Of a DNA stretch of 64,000 bases, positions 27,953 through 37,156 are shown piece by piece; the stretch's first letter is position 1, and every line of letters starts with the position of its first letter. The notes under the pieces were generated by a model. That model saw only the letters and a program-made list of their open reading frames with translations, had not been told where the DNA came from and did not search any database. Source of the stretch: Hyphomicrobiales bacterium (GTDB lineage: Bacteria; Pseudomonadota; Alphaproteobacteria; Rhizobiales; Rhizobiaceae); contig UCMW01000013.1 of NCBI GenBank assembly GCA_900473745.1, positions 186,001 to 250,000 on the forward strand. The letters run 5' to 3'. Made by a program: the position numbers and the translations under genes.

Positions 27953-29842
27953 ATGGCTGAGGCGAAGAAGAAAACGGTATCGGCCGACGACGGCAACCCC
28001 ATGCAGACGCTCGTCAACCTCTGGCCCTATATGTGGCCGGCGGACCGGCTCGATCTCAAGATGCGGGTGGTCTGGGCGACCGTTTTCCTGCTCATCTCGA
28101 AATTCGTCCTCATCCTCGTTCCCTATTTCTTCAAATGGGCCACCGATGCGCTTGACGGCCGCATCGACATGGCGGGGCTTCTGCCGACCTTCCTTCTGGG
28201 CGCCGTAGCGCTTGTCATCTTCTACAATCTCACCCGGATCCTGCAGGTCGGCCTCAACCAGCTGCGCGATGCATTGTTTGCAAGCGTCGGTCAGCATGCT
28301 GTGCGCCAGCTCGCCTTCAAGACTTTCGTGCACATGCACCAGCTGTCGCTGCGCTTCCACCTGGAGCGCAAGACCGGCGGCCTGTCGCGCATTATCGAGC
28401 GCGGCACCAAGGGCATCGAGACGATCGTGCGTTTCACGATCCTCAACTCGATCCCGACCCTGATCGAATTCATCCTGACCGCCGCGATCTTCTGGTGGAC
28501 CTACGGCTTCTCCTATCTCGGCGTCACCGCCTTCACCGTCTGGGCCTATATCTGGTTCACCATCCGGGCCTCCGACTGGCGCATCGGCATCCGCCGCGCG
28601 ATGAACGACAGCGACACGGATGCCAACACGAAGGCGATCGACTCGCTCCTCAACTTCGAGACGGTCAAGTATTTCGGCAACGAGGAGATGGAAGCGAAGC
28701 GCTTCGATGCCTCCATGGCGAAGTACGAAAAGTCGGCGACGCAGGTCTGGACCTCGCTCGGCTGGCTCAACTTCGGCCAGGGCCTGATCTTCGGCATTGG
28801 CACGGCAATCATCATGGTTATGTCGGCGCTTGCCGTGCAGCGCGGCGAGCAAACGATCGGCGATTTCGTCTTCGTCAACGCCATGCTGATGCAGCTGTCG
28901 ATCCCGCTCAACTTCATCGGCTTCGTCTACCGCGAAATCCGCCAGGGCCTGACCGATATCGAGCAGATGTTCGATCTGCTGGAGGTCGAGGCCGAAGTCG
29001 TGGACAGGCCCGATGCCAAGCCACTGGTCATCGCGCAGGGCGCCATTGCCTTCAAGGACGTTCATTTCCACTACGACCCCGAACGGCCGATCCTCAAGGG
29101 TGTGTCCTTTGAGGTGCCGGCTGGCAAGACGGTTGCCGTCGTCGGCCCGTCGGGTGCGGGCAAGTCCACCATTTCCCGCCTGCTTTATCGCTTCTACGAT
29201 GTGCAGAAGGGCTCGATCACCATAGATGGTCAGGACGTGCGCGACATCACGCAGAAGTCGCTCCGAGCCGCGATCGGCATGGTCCCGCAGGATACAGTGC
29301 TGTTCAACGACACGATCGCCTACAACATCCGCTATGGACGACCGGGTGCTGCGGAAGACGACATCGTCCAGGCGGCCGAAATTGCGCAGATCTCGAACTT
29401 CATCAAGGACCTGCCCGAGGGCTTCGAGACCAAGGTCGGCGAACGCGGCCTGAAGCTATCCGGCGGCGAAAAGCAGCGCGTCGCGATTGCGCGTACCGTG
29501 CTCAAGGCACCGCCGATCCTCATTCTCGACGAGGCGACGTCTGCTCTCGACACGACGACCGAACATGAGATCCAGTCGGCACTCGACATCGTCTCGAAGA
29601 ACCGCACGACACTCGTCATTGCCCACCGTCTTTCGACCGTGGTTGGCGCCGACGAGATCATCGTCTTGAAGGGCGGGGAAATTGCCGAGCGCGGCAGCCA
29701 TGCCGATCTCCTGGAGCAAAATGGCCTGTACGCCTCGATGTGGAACCGCCAGCGGGAAGCCACCCAGGCAGAAGAAAAGCTGCGGCAGGTGCGCGAGAGC
29801 GATGAGCTCGGCGTTGTCGTGCGTCGTCCGCCGGCGATCTGA
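27953..29842 (+). CDS. Atm1/HMT1-type ABC exporter
   Basis: 629-aa half transporter: six-helix membrane domain (~35-330), then an ATPase domain with Walker A GPSGAGKST near 398, signature LSGGEKQRV near 502, and Walker B ILILDEATSALD near 522. Matches the Atm1 family that exports glutathione-linked metal or sulfur compounds in alphaproteobacteria. GAGGG lies before the ATG at 27953; a TTG at 27923 overlaps the terminator and is unlikely. Followed by a convergent GGDEF gene. Confidence 0.93.
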   Translation: MAEAKKKTVSADDGNPMQTLVNLWPYMWPADRLDLKMRVVWATVFLLISKFVLILVPYFFKWATDALDGRIDMAGLLPTFLLGAVALVIFYNLTRILQVGLNQLRDALFASVGQHAVRQLAFKTFVHMHQLSLRFHLERKTGGLSRIIERGTKGIETIVRFTILNSIPTLIEFILTAAIFWWTYGFSYLGVTAFTVWAYIWFTIRASDWRIGIRRAMNDSDTDANTKAIDSLLNFETVKYFGNEEMEAKRFDASMAKYEKSATQVWTSLGWLNFGQGLIFGIGTAIIMVMSALAVQRGEQTIGDFVFVNAMLMQLSIPLNFIGFVYREIRQGLTDIEQMFDLLEVEAEVVDRPDAKPLVIAQGAIAFKDVHFHYDPERPILKGVSFEVPAGKTVAVVGPSGAGKSTISRLLYRFYDVQKGSITIDGQDVRDITQKSLRAAIGMVPQDTVLFNDTIAYNIRYGRPGAAEDDIVQAAEIAQISNFIKDLPEGFETKVGERGLKLSGGEKQRVAIARTVLKAPPILILDEATSALDTTTEHEIQSALDIVSKNRTTLVIAHRLSTVVGADEIIVLKGGEIAERGSHADLLEQNGLYASMWNRQREATQAEEKLRQVRESDELGVVVRRPPAI

Positions 29843-29848
29843 CCAGAC

Positions 29849-29872
29849 CGAGGCGGGCTTTAGTCCGCCTCG
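29849..29872. terminator. Shared hairpin between convergent ABC and GGDEF genes
   Basis: CGAGGCGG/CCGCCTCG arms (29849-29856 and 29865-29872) lie across the GGDEF stop and just after the ABC stop. Symmetric, so possibly bidirectional; T tract weak. Confidence 0.6.
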
Positions 29873-31143
29873 TAAAGCCTGTTTCGCCCGTCGCGTTTCG
29901 CGCGGTAGAGTGCCAGGTCTGCACGGCGAAGGGCGTGATCGATGTTTTCCTCACGGGGATCGAAGTCGGCAAGACCGATGCTGATCGTACCGGCCGCCCC
30001 GACACCGGTCACGACCTGGCAATAGCGGGCGATATCGCTGCGCATGCGTTCGAAGATTTCCGCGGCGTGCCGCGCGTTTTCCCCGGAGAAGAAGGCGAAA
30101 AACTCCTCGCCGCCGGCCCGTGCCACGAAGACACCCTCCTCCTCATGGGTGCGCAGCGTGTCGACGATCGAGCACAGGGTCACATCCCCTTCGCCATGCC
30201 CCAATTCGTCATTGATCGACTTGAACTGATCGACGTCGATGACCGCAACGGCAAAGCGGGCGTCGGGCTCGTTGGCCCGTTCCGTCGCCGATGCCGCGAC
30301 CTGGAAAAACTTGCGCCGATTATAGGCATTGGTGAGAGGATCGCGCTCCGCGGCGGCTGTCAGGCGCGCCTCCAGCTCCTTACGTTCGGTGATGTCGAGC
30401 ACCAAGCCCGCGACACCGCGCAAGCCTCCGTCTCGGGAGGCCACGCAAGCCTTGTGCAACATGATGTGCCGCATGCCGGTCTCAGGCATACAAACATCTG
30501 TTTCAACGCGGATCACACCACCTTTTCGCATCACTTCGAGATCGGATTGCCGGTGTGCCTCTGCGACATCCTCGGGCAGAAAAGCGGAGAGCGTCTGTCC
30601 GATCACGCGGTCGTGCTCGGCGCCGACGAACTGGCTGAAAGCCGTGTTGCAACCGAGATAACGGCCGCCGACGTCCTTGAGATAGATTGGCGTGGGTAGG
30701 TGATCGAGGCCGTCCTGCCAGGTGTCCAGTCGGTCCTGTAGGTCTTCGCGCTGCTGCTTGTAGCTCTGGACCACAGTGAGATGACGCTTGGCACGCAGAA
30801 GGCAGCGCAGCAGGTGATGGGTCCCCTCCTCCAGGAGCAGGTCGTCGGCGCCCGCCTCGAAAAGATCGGCCTGAAACTCCACCCCTCCAGCGTCTGCCAC
30901 GGCGATCATATAGGTTGAGTCACCACATGATGCCCTCATAAGACGCAGGACGTCGATAGCATTTCGACTCGCCGCCTCGAGGAAGCAGATGGACACGGCC
31001 TGCAAGGCATCCGGCGTCCGGACAATGGCGGGTGCGAGCGAGGCGATCGCGGAAGGCGGAGGCATATTTCCGGCCGAGTACCAAGCAATGGTTGCGAGCT
31101 GAGCCGTGTCCTTGTCTGTTACTGGTATGCTGGCGAGCTGCAA
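29860..31143 (-). CDS. Receiver-like/PAS/GGDEF diguanylate cyclase
   Basis: 427-aa c-di-GMP synthase. Residues ~15-125 resemble a response-regulator receiver (FEAGADDLLLEEGT matches its C-terminal end), but the usual phospho-acceptor Asp position reads Glu (CFLEAA). PAS domain ~145-265 (PTPIYLKDVGGRYLGCN), GGDEF domain ~275-425 with DPLTNAYNRR, IDVDQFKSINDELGHGEGD and ARAGGEEF. TTG start at 31143 with GAAGAGGA 6 nt upstream, a strong ribosome site. No inhibitory RxxD seen. Confidence 0.88.
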   Translation of the reverse strand: MQLASIPVTDKDTAQLATIAWYSAGNMPPPSAIASLAPAIVRTPDALQAVSICFLEAASRNAIDVLRLMRASCGDSTYMIAVADAGGVEFQADLFEAGADDLLLEEGTHHLLRCLLRAKRHLTVVQSYKQQREDLQDRLDTWQDGLDHLPTPIYLKDVGGRYLGCNTAFSQFVGAEHDRVIGQTLSAFLPEDVAEAHRQSDLEVMRKGGVIRVETDVCMPETGMRHIMLHKACVASRDGGLRGVAGLVLDITERKELEARLTAAAERDPLTNAYNRRKFFQVAASATERANEPDARFAVAVIDVDQFKSINDELGHGEGDVTLCSIVDTLRTHEEEGVFVARAGGEEFFAFFSGENARHAAEIFERMRSDIARYCQVVTGVGAAGTISIGLADFDPREENIDHALRRADLALYRAKRDGRNRLYEAD

Positions 31144-31387
31144 TGGCGGTCCTCTTCCGGGCCGGCCATGAAGGTGCCAATCCGGATCCCCTTTAAATCC
31201 AATCCCCCCTTTTTTAGGGTGGAGTTATTTACAAAATCTCGATGAAAAAGAAACGAGCGGATCTTTTTTTGGGCCAATCTGGAATTGTCACAAGTGCTTT
31301 AAGCCGGCTTGATTTGACCGTCGGCATTGCCCATGTCCGGCTTTCAAGGTAGTCACGGGCGAAACATTTCAAAGACCGAGGACCCAA

Positions 31388-32086
31388 ATGGACCTGTTCG
31401 AAACCATCCGCAAGACGATCGTTCCCGTGCACAAGGAAGGCTATCCCTTCGTCGCGGCCTTCTTCGTTGCTTCGCTGGTGCTCGGCTGGATCTGGGACCC
31501 GCTGTTCTGGGTCGGAATTGTGCTCACGCTATGGTGCGCCTATTTCTTCCGTGATCCCGAGCGCGTTACACCGCAGGACGACGATCTCGTGATCAGCCCG
31601 GCCGATGGCCGCGTGTCCTCGGTGCAAATGTCGATACCGCCGGAAGAACTCAATCTCGGCCATGAGCCGATGCTGCGCATCACCGTTTTCATGAACGTCT
31701 TCAACTGCCATGTGAACCGCGCGCCGGTTCGCGGCCGCGTGACGACGATCGCCTATAAGGAAGGCCAGTTCCTCAACGCTGAACTGGACAAGGCCAGTCT
31801 CGACAACGAACGCAATGGCCTCGTCATCGAGAGCAGACACGGCCAGATCGGTGTCGTGCAGATCGCCGGCCTCGTCGCCCGCCGGATCATCTGCTGGACC
31901 AACCCGAACGAGCCGCTGGACGCCGGCGAGCGTTTCGGTCTCATCCGCTTCGGCTCGCGTCTCGACGTGTTCCTGCCCGCCGGTTTCGAGCCCCGCGTCT
32001 CGCTCGGCCAGACCGCGATTGCCGGTGAGACTGTTATTGCCGAGTTCGGCTCGACCAAGGGGCCGACGATCAGCCGCCGCAGCTAA
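31388..32086 (+). CDS. psd: Phosphatidylserine decarboxylase
   Basis: 232-aa short-type proenzyme making phosphatidylethanolamine. Autocatalytic cleavage should occur in GST (residues 221-223), turning Ser222 into the pyruvoyl group. N-terminal membrane segments ~20-50; [10 protein letters not shown] near 70 and conserved His in [17 protein letters not shown] 5 nt before the ATG. pssA, its substrate supplier, starts 12 nt later. Confidence 0.95.
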   Translation: MDLFETIRKTIVPVHKEGYPFVAAFFVASLVLGWIWDPLFWVGIVLTLWCAYFFRDPERVTPQDDDLVISPADGRVSSVQMSIPPEELNLGHEPMLRITVFMNVFNCHVNRAPVRGRVTTIAYKEGQFLNAELDKASLDNERNGLVIESRHGQIGVVQIAGLVARRIICWTNPNEPLDAGERFGLIRFGSRLDVFLPAGFEPRVSLGQTAIAGETVIAEFGSTKGPTISRRS

Positions 32087-32098
32087 GGAAGAGTGTCG

Positions 32099-32959
32099 AT
32101 GGAAGCCCCGAACCCGACGACCGAGACCCGACCCGCATCCGGCACCGATACGAGTGCGCGCGGGCCGCGGCTTCGCGAAATCCCGCTTCGGCTGATCATT
32201 CCGAACCTGATCACGGTGCTTGCCATCTGCGCCGGGCTGACCGGGGTTCGCCTCGCCTTCGAGAACCGTTATGAACTCGCGGTCGCCATGGTTCTGGCCG
32301 CAGCGTTTCTCGACGGCATCGATGGGCGGATCGCGCGCATGATGAAAGCGACGTCGAAGTTCGGCGCCCAGATGGATTCGCTCGCCGACATCATCAATTT
32401 CGGCGTCGCGCCTGCTCTCGTCCTCTATGTCTTCGTGCTGGACCAGGCCCGCTCGTTGGGCTGGATCGCCGCCCTCATCTATGCGATCGCCGCCGGACTT
32501 CGCCTTGCGCGCTTCAACGTGATGGACGAGCGCGAAACCAAGGCGCCCTGGCAGTCGGAGTTTTTCGTCGGCGTGCCCGCGCCTGCAGGTGCCGCTCTCG
32601 TCCTTCTGCCTGTCTATCTCGGCTTTCTCGGCGTGGCCCCGGTCGGCGCCTTTGCCTATGCCAGCACGGCCTACACGATCGTCATCGCCTATCTGCTCGT
32701 GAGCCGCCTGCCTGTCTGGTCGGGCAAGTCGGAGACCAGTCACATCCGCCGGGATTTCGTGCTGCCGATGATTCTCTGCGTCGTGCTCTATGTCGCGCTG
32801 CTGATGAGCTTCACCTGGGAAGTGCTCGTGGTGAGCGTGCTTCTCTATCTCTGCTCGCTGCCGTTTGGTGCCCGCAACTGGCATCGCCGCTATGGCACGC
32901 TGACGATCGGAGAAGAATCAGCCGAAAAGGGACTTTCGGAGATCGATCGGGGGGTCTGA
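32099..32959 (+). CDS. pssA: CDP-diacylglycerol--serine O-phosphatidyltransferase
   Basis: 286-aa membrane enzyme forming phosphatidylserine. The CDP-alcohol phosphotransferase motif D-G-x2-A-R-x8-G-x3-D-x3-D is seen in DGIDGRIARMMKATSKFG...D...D near residue 70. About seven membrane segments. ATG at 32099 has AAGGAAGAG 7 nt upstream; a GTG at 32093 is too close to that site. Operon partner psd immediately upstream. Confidence 0.94.
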   Translation: MEAPNPTTETRPASGTDTSARGPRLREIPLRLIIPNLITVLAICAGLTGVRLAFENRYELAVAMVLAAAFLDGIDGRIARMMKATSKFGAQMDSLADIINFGVAPALVLYVFVLDQARSLGWIAALIYAIAAGLRLARFNVMDERETKAPWQSEFFVGVPAPAGAALVLLPVYLGFLGVAPVGAFAYASTAYTIVIAYLLVSRLPVWSGKSETSHIRRDFVLPMILCVVLYVALLMSFTWEVLVVSVLLYLCSLPFGARNWHRRYGTLTIGEESAEKGLSEIDRGV

Positions 32960-32992
32960 GCCGATTTTTCGTAGGCTTTCGAGGAAAATCCA

Positions 32993-33022
32993 GCCCCGCC
33001 AGGCCGAAAAGCTTGCGCGGGG
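32993..33022 (+). terminator. Stem-loop after pssA
   Basis: AGCCCCGC and GCGGGGCT arms with a ~15-base loop, then CTCCATTTCTACTCTTTTTC. The delayed T-rich stretch makes it a probable terminator. Confidence 0.6.
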
Positions 33023-33148
33023 CTCTCCATTTCTACTCTTTTTCTTCAAAATTGATTTGAGTCACAGAACAGGTCACGCTTTTGTCATGATCTCCGCAGA
33101 GAGAGCCGCGAACAAAAAAATACCTGGTCAGGAAACACTCCGAGGAAC

Positions 33149-33292
33149 ATGACGATGACGACGCAGACCGAAGCCGAGCAGCAGAAGCCGGCGCAAGAAA
33201 ATCTGGCATTGAACTACCGCCCGCTCGGCCTCAAGGCCGTTCTGGCAGCAGCCCTGATGCTGAAGCGCAAGCCGACCCCGAAGCTCGCCTGA
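33149..33292 (+). CDS. Small conserved-type protein (47 aa)
   Basis: ATG at 33149 with GAGGA 3-7 nt upstream opens 47 aa: a polar N-terminus rich in Thr, Gln and Glu, then NYRPLGLKAVLAAALMLKRK, an amphipathic or short hydrophobic stretch, and a Lys/Pro-rich end. A 47-residue protein of this shape appears familiar from Rhizobiaceae, but I cannot name a family. Stands alone between pssA and the SRAP gene. Confidence 0.6.
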   Translation: MTMTTQTEAEQQKPAQENLALNYRPLGLKAVLAAALMLKRKPTPKLA

Positions 33293-33364
33293 AAGCACTC
33301 TTCCAGCTTTTGTCTTGAGGCAATTTGGAACGCAAAACCGTTCCACGTTTTGGCTGATACCGCC

Positions 33365-34129
33365 CTAAAACAGGCTCATCTGCCCGTCGCCGGATTTGTC
33401 CGAGGCGGGTTTTTGCTTTTTCGGGGCAGGCGTTACCGGCACCTGGAGCTCAGGACCGACATTGGCGACCTTGTTGACGAGATCCGACACCGGGATAGCC
33501 TCGAAATAGTCCTCGTCGGCGGGCCGCATCAGATCGACGACATCGCGCGGTTCACCCTGGCGGCAGTCGAGCCAGCGGGTGAAGTCTTGCGGCTGAATGA
33601 CGACGGGCATGCGATCATGGATTTGCGCGATCGACCGATTCGCACCGACAGTCAGGATGCAGCCAGTGTCGAGTTCGGAGCCGTCCTTCGACATATAGGT
33701 CTCCATCAGTCCGCCGAAGCAGACGATGCCTCCCTTTTTCGGGCGGATCCAATAGGCCTGAAGCGGTTCGCCGCTTTCCTTCGACGGCCTGTGCCACTCG
33801 TAGAAGCCGGAGGTCGGGACCAGAATGCGCCGATGGCGCATGGCGGCGCGGAAGGAGGCCTTCTCGATCGCTGTTTCGGATCGTGCATTGATCAGGAGCG
33901 TGAACTCCTTGGGATCCTTGACCCAGGACGGGATCAGGCCCCAGCGCACCAGGACCGCCATGCGATCCGGCCGATTCGATCCGGGCTCCGCCGGCGGTGA
34001 AGCGACCGCAACGAGGATCGGCTGCGTCGGCGCGATATTGTAGCGCGGCGGAAAACCCTCGAGCTCCATCAGGCCGAGGATCTCGCGCACTTCTTCCGGG
34101 CTTGCAGTCAGGGCAAAACGTCCGCACAT
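33365..34129 (-). CDS. SRAP family protein (HMCES/YedK-like)
   Basis: 254-aa SOS-response-associated peptidase/abasic-site crosslinker. Catalytic Cys2 is exposed after Met removal (MCGRF), with N at RYNIAPTQ, E in GFYEWHR near residue 110 and His in IHDRMPVV near 165, the full SRAP set. It covalently caps abasic sites in single-stranded DNA. Start fixed by MCGRF at 34129. C-terminal Lys/Pro-rich tail of ~30 residues. Confidence 0.94.
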   Translation of the reverse strand: MCGRFALTASPEEVREILGLMELEGFPPRYNIAPTQPILVAVASPPAEPGSNRPDRMAVLVRWGLIPSWVKDPKEFTLLINARSETAIEKASFRAAMRHRRILVPTSGFYEWHRPSKESGEPLQAYWIRPKKGGIVCFGGLMETYMSKDGSELDTGCILTVGANRSIAQIHDRMPVVIQPQDFTRWLDCRQGEPRDVVDLMRPADEDYFEAIPVSDLVNKVANVGPELQVPVTPAPKKQKPASDKSGDGQMSLF

Positions 34130-34263
34130 AGGGTTTAGATGGCAGTCCGACCGACCCGGGTCAAGGCGTGACGCCATGCTTGCAGGGGACCCCAAAGCCC
34201 GCGATAATCAGATCACGCTGCTTCGCGCGATGCAGTGTCGTTTTCGACCGGAGTTCCTGTTTG

Positions 34264-34689
34264 ATGAGCATGCCCCGCCTCGCCTCTTCCGCCATCGTCG
34301 AACGGGCCGGGCGCTATCTTCTCGTCAGGCGCGGCAATCCGCCCGCCGCCGATCTCTATGCCTTTCCGGGTGGCCGCGCCGAACCGGGCGAGACGCCCGA
34401 AGAGACCGCACTGCGCGAACTCTTCGAGGAGACCGGGCTCGTGGGTCGCAATCCGCGCCTGTTCGAAACGGTGGAACTGCAGCCCGAGGTCGGGGTCGTC
34501 GGTAGTCACTTCATGCTGTCTGTCTTTCAGGTCGATGCCGACGATGCGGATCATGCGGAGGCCCGGAGCGATGCCCTCGAGGCCGGGTGGTTTTCGCCGG
34601 AGGAAATCCTCGACCTTCCCATTCCCGAAAGCGTGCGTGATTGCATCCTGCGGCTCACGCCAGACCGGCGCACCGGGAGCGAAGCATGA
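34264..34689 (+). CDS. NUDIX hydrolase
   Basis: 141-aa pyrophosphohydrolase with a complete NUDIX box, G-x5-E-x7-R-E-x2-E-E-x-G (GRAEPGE...REL FEETG) near residues 37-60, so catalytically competent. Substrate unknown; short NUDIX proteins often act on ADP-ribose or NADH. ATG at 34264 chosen, second ATG 34270 possible. Overlaps the next gene by ATGA. Confidence 0.9.
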   Translation: MSMPRLASSAIVERAGRYLLVRRGNPPAADLYAFPGGRAEPGETPEETALRELFEETGLVGRNPRLFETVELQPEVGVVGSHFMLSVFQVDADDADHAEARSDALEAGWFSPEEILDLPIPESVRDCILRLTPDRRTGSEA

Positions 34690-35114
34690 CAAAGACGACA
34701 TCATACCTGCGGGCCGCAATGCTTCTCCCGTTCGCCTTGCTCGCCGGGCACTCGCTCGCCCAGGAAGGCAGCGTGATCACGATTCCGCCGCCTGTAGAAG
34801 CAGAGAAATCCACGCCCTATGACGATCGGCTCGCACGGCTGTCGGAAATCATCGGTGCGGTGCATTACCTGCGCAATCTCTGCAAGGCCGATGGCGAGCC
34901 GGAATGGCGGCAATCGCTGCAGGCCCTGCTCGATGCCGAGACGAAGAACGAGCCGCCACGGCGTGCGCGGCTGACGGCGGCCTATAACCGCGGGTATCGT
35001 TCCTTCGCCTCCGTCTACACCTCTTGCACACCGGCCGCAGTTCGTGCAGAGCAGAATTACCGTAACGAAGGGGCAACACTTGCCACAGAAATTACCGCGC
35101 GCTTCGGAAATTAA
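34686..35114 (+). CDS. Secreted TIGR02301-type protein
   Basis: 142-aa protein with a signal peptide (~1-25, cleavage near AGHSLAQ) and a domain with LSEIIGAVHYLRNLC and AYNRGYRSFASVYTSC, two cysteines that could form a disulfide. Matches the small Rhizobiales family TIGR02301, function unknown. Coupled to the NUDIX gene by a 4-bp overlap, a pairing I believe recurs in rhizobia. Confidence 0.8.
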   Translation: MTKTTSYLRAAMLLPFALLAGHSLAQEGSVITIPPPVEAEKSTPYDDRLARLSEIIGAVHYLRNLCKADGEPEWRQSLQALLDAETKNEPPRRARLTAAYNRGYRSFASVYTSCTPAAVRAEQNYRNEGATLATEITARFGN

Positions 35115-35208
35115 CGAATAATTCACCTCTTTTGGTCTGCCCCCGTGTCGTTTTGGCAAAAGGCTGATAGGGTCGTTAAGGACTGAGTAAGTGCTTTGAG
35201 GAATGCCC

Positions 35209-35466
35209 ATGGAACCGCGCCGCAACGAAATCGACGAGATGATCGTGCACGAAAAGATGCAGGCTGCGCTGGAATACCAGAACGAAGCCTGGGCGGACGG
35301 CATGGCGGATGGAATCGAGCCCGAGATCATTGCGGACGCAGCCTTTGCGCTCGCCATGCGCGAAACCATCCGGATCCACGGCGAACATGGCGCGGAAGCC
35401 ATTCTCGACGCTCTCAAGGCCCGGCTGCTTGCCGGCGAGTTCTCGCCAGAGCGCCAGCTTCAGTAA
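35209..35466 (+). CDS. Hypothetical acidic helical protein (85 aa)
   Basis: 85 aa, soluble, helix-rich, rich in Glu and Ala (EIDEMIVHEKMQAALEY, AEAILDALKARLLAGEFSPERQ). GAGGA lies 6 nt before the ATG at 35209, deciding it against the ATG at 35203. No family recognised; 19 nt upstream of a secreted protein gene and likely co-transcribed. Confidence 0.7.
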   Translation: MEPRRNEIDEMIVHEKMQAALEYQNEAWADGMADGIEPEIIADAAFALAMRETIRIHGEHGAEAILDALKARLLAGEFSPERQLQ

Positions 35467-35485
35467 ACAGCAATCGAGGGACAGA

Positions 35486-36226
35486 ATGATGATCTCGTCG
35501 CGGGTCAGGCTCTTCCGCTTGACGAGCGCGCTGACGCTCATGCTCGCCTCCACCATGCTGGCGCTGCCGGCCTTTGCGCTGTCCGACATCAAGGACATCA
35601 CGCCTCCCCCCGCAGACACGCCCTCCGACACCGCCGAGCCCCTGCCCGGCGCCGAGCAGGATGTGATCGAGGATTCCATTCCCGTCATCCCGGATCCGGA
35701 TCCGCTGATCAAGCGAACCGAACCGGACGAGGTCGAGAGCGTCGAGCCGGCGACACCGCAAGCCGAAGTCATCTACGACATCGAGAAGGCGCCGGAGCCG
35801 GTGCGGCGGATGCGTGAGTTGATCATCGAGGCCGCCAAGACTGGTGACATTTCGAAACTCAAACCGCTGATGAATCCGGGGCCGGACCAGACGAGCGTTC
35901 CACTGCAGGATCCTGAGCAGGATCCGATCGACGCGCTGAAGGCGGTTTCCGGCGACAGCGACGGCATCGAAATCCTCGCGATCCTGCTCGACATCCTCTC
36001 GACCGGCTTTGTCCAGCTCGACAAGGGAACGGCGGAGGAGACCTATGTCTGGCCCTACTTCGCCGGCAAGTCGCTCGGACTGCTCACACCGCAGGAGAAG
36101 GTCGAACTGCTGCGCATCGTCACAGCCGGCGACGTCGCCGAGATGCAGGAATACGGCAACTATAATTTTTTCCGCGTCGGAATCACCCCCGATGGGCGAT
36201 GGAAGTTCCTCACCGTCGGCGACTGA
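35486..36226 (+). CDS. Secreted hypothetical protein (246 aa)
   Basis: Signal peptide ~1-32 (TSALTLMLASTMLALPAFA), then a Pro/Asp/Glu-rich stretch (~35-95), then a folded domain (~100-246) with VRRMRELIIEAAKTGD, VWPYFAGKSL and the ending FRVGITPDGRWKFLTVGD. The domain is repeatedly seen in Rhizobiales periplasmic proteins of unknown role; I recognise no named family. GAGGGA is 6 nt before the ATG at 35486. Confidence 0.82.
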   Translation: MMISSRVRLFRLTSALTLMLASTMLALPAFALSDIKDITPPPADTPSDTAEPLPGAEQDVIEDSIPVIPDPDPLIKRTEPDEVESVEPATPQAEVIYDIEKAPEPVRRMRELIIEAAKTGDISKLKPLMNPGPDQTSVPLQDPEQDPIDALKAVSGDSDGIEILAILLDILSTGFVQLDKGTAEETYVWPYFAGKSLGLLTPQEKVELLRIVTAGDVAEMQEYGNYNFFRVGITPDGRWKFLTVGD

Positions 36227-36321
36227 GCGAGCGCTGAAACTGTGGGCTGTGACGCGGACTGCTTGTCGTCTAGAGTGCCAGCGCCTAACTCAATGCGTAG
36301 CGCAACAGCCCGGTGACCATC

Positions 36322-37155
36322 ATGCCTTCAGCCTTCCTGCCCGATCGAGCCTTCGTCAGAATTGCCGGTCCGGATGCGGAGCATTTTTTGCAGAACCTCA
36401 TCACCACCGACCTCGGCCCACTGGCTGACAACGAGCTGCGGCCGGGCGCCTTGCTGACGCCGCAGGGCAAGATCTTCTTCGACTTCCTGATTTCGCGTGA
36501 CGGCGACGGTTTCCTGGTCGATATCCGCGCCGACCAGGCGGACGCCTTTGTCAGGCGTATGAGCATGTACAAGCTGCGCGCGGCCGTCGCGGTCGAGTTG
36601 CAGGCCGAGAACGGGTCGACCGTGAGCTGGGGCAATGCCGGCGGCGGCGTTGTCGATCAGCGCTTCGCGATTGCCGGAACCGACGTGCGCCGCCAGCCGG
36701 GCCATGTCGAGGGTGCCGGTGATCGCGAGGGCTATGACGCGCTGCGCATTCTCCATGGCGTGCCCGAATCGGATTTCGACTACGCGCTGCAGGATGCCTT
36801 TCCGCATGATGTGCTGTTCGACAAATCCGGCGGCGTCTCCTTCCGAAAGGGCTGTTATGTCGGCCAGGAGGTCGTTTCGCGCATGCATCACCGCTCGACG
36901 GCCCGGCGCCGCGTGGTGATCGTCTCGGCCGACACGGCCCTCCCCGCCAGCGGGACCGAGATCACCATCTGCGGCAAGCAGATCGGCGCGCTCGGCACAG
37001 TGGCCGGTGATCGCGGGCTGGCGATCGTGCGGATCGACAAGGCTGGTGAGGCCATGAATGCGGGTGAGCCGATCCTTGCCGGTGACGTGCCCGTGGCCCT
37101 TGCCCTGCCCGGCTGGAGCGGGCTCAGCTTCCCGACCGCCTCGGAGGAGGCGTGA
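36322..37155 (+). CDS. ygfZ: Folate-binding YgfZ/IbaG-type Fe-S assembly protein
   Basis: 277-aa protein of the YgfZ (GcvT-like) family, which uses folate to help certain Fe-S enzymes such as MiaB. Signature KGCYVGQE near residue 178; N-terminal barrel starts FLQNLITTDL. ATG at 36322 chosen over the GTG at 36313. First gene of ygfZ-HD-phosphatase-NadQ-like; the HD gene starts 1 nt after its stop. Confidence 0.92.
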   Translation: MPSAFLPDRAFVRIAGPDAEHFLQNLITTDLGPLADNELRPGALLTPQGKIFFDFLISRDGDGFLVDIRADQADAFVRRMSMYKLRAAVAVELQAENGSTVSWGNAGGGVVDQRFAIAGTDVRRQPGHVEGAGDREGYDALRILHGVPESDFDYALQDAFPHDVLFDKSGGVSFRKGCYVGQEVVSRMHHRSTARRRVVIVSADTALPASGTEITICGKQIGALGTVAGDRGLAIVRIDKAGEAMNAGEPILAGDVPVALALPGWSGLSFPTASEEA

Positions 37156-37156
37156 C

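Noticed and set aside
34168-34263. Longer NUDIX start at 34168
   Set aside because: Extra 32 residues are unlike the family; the ATG at 34264 starts directly at the domain.
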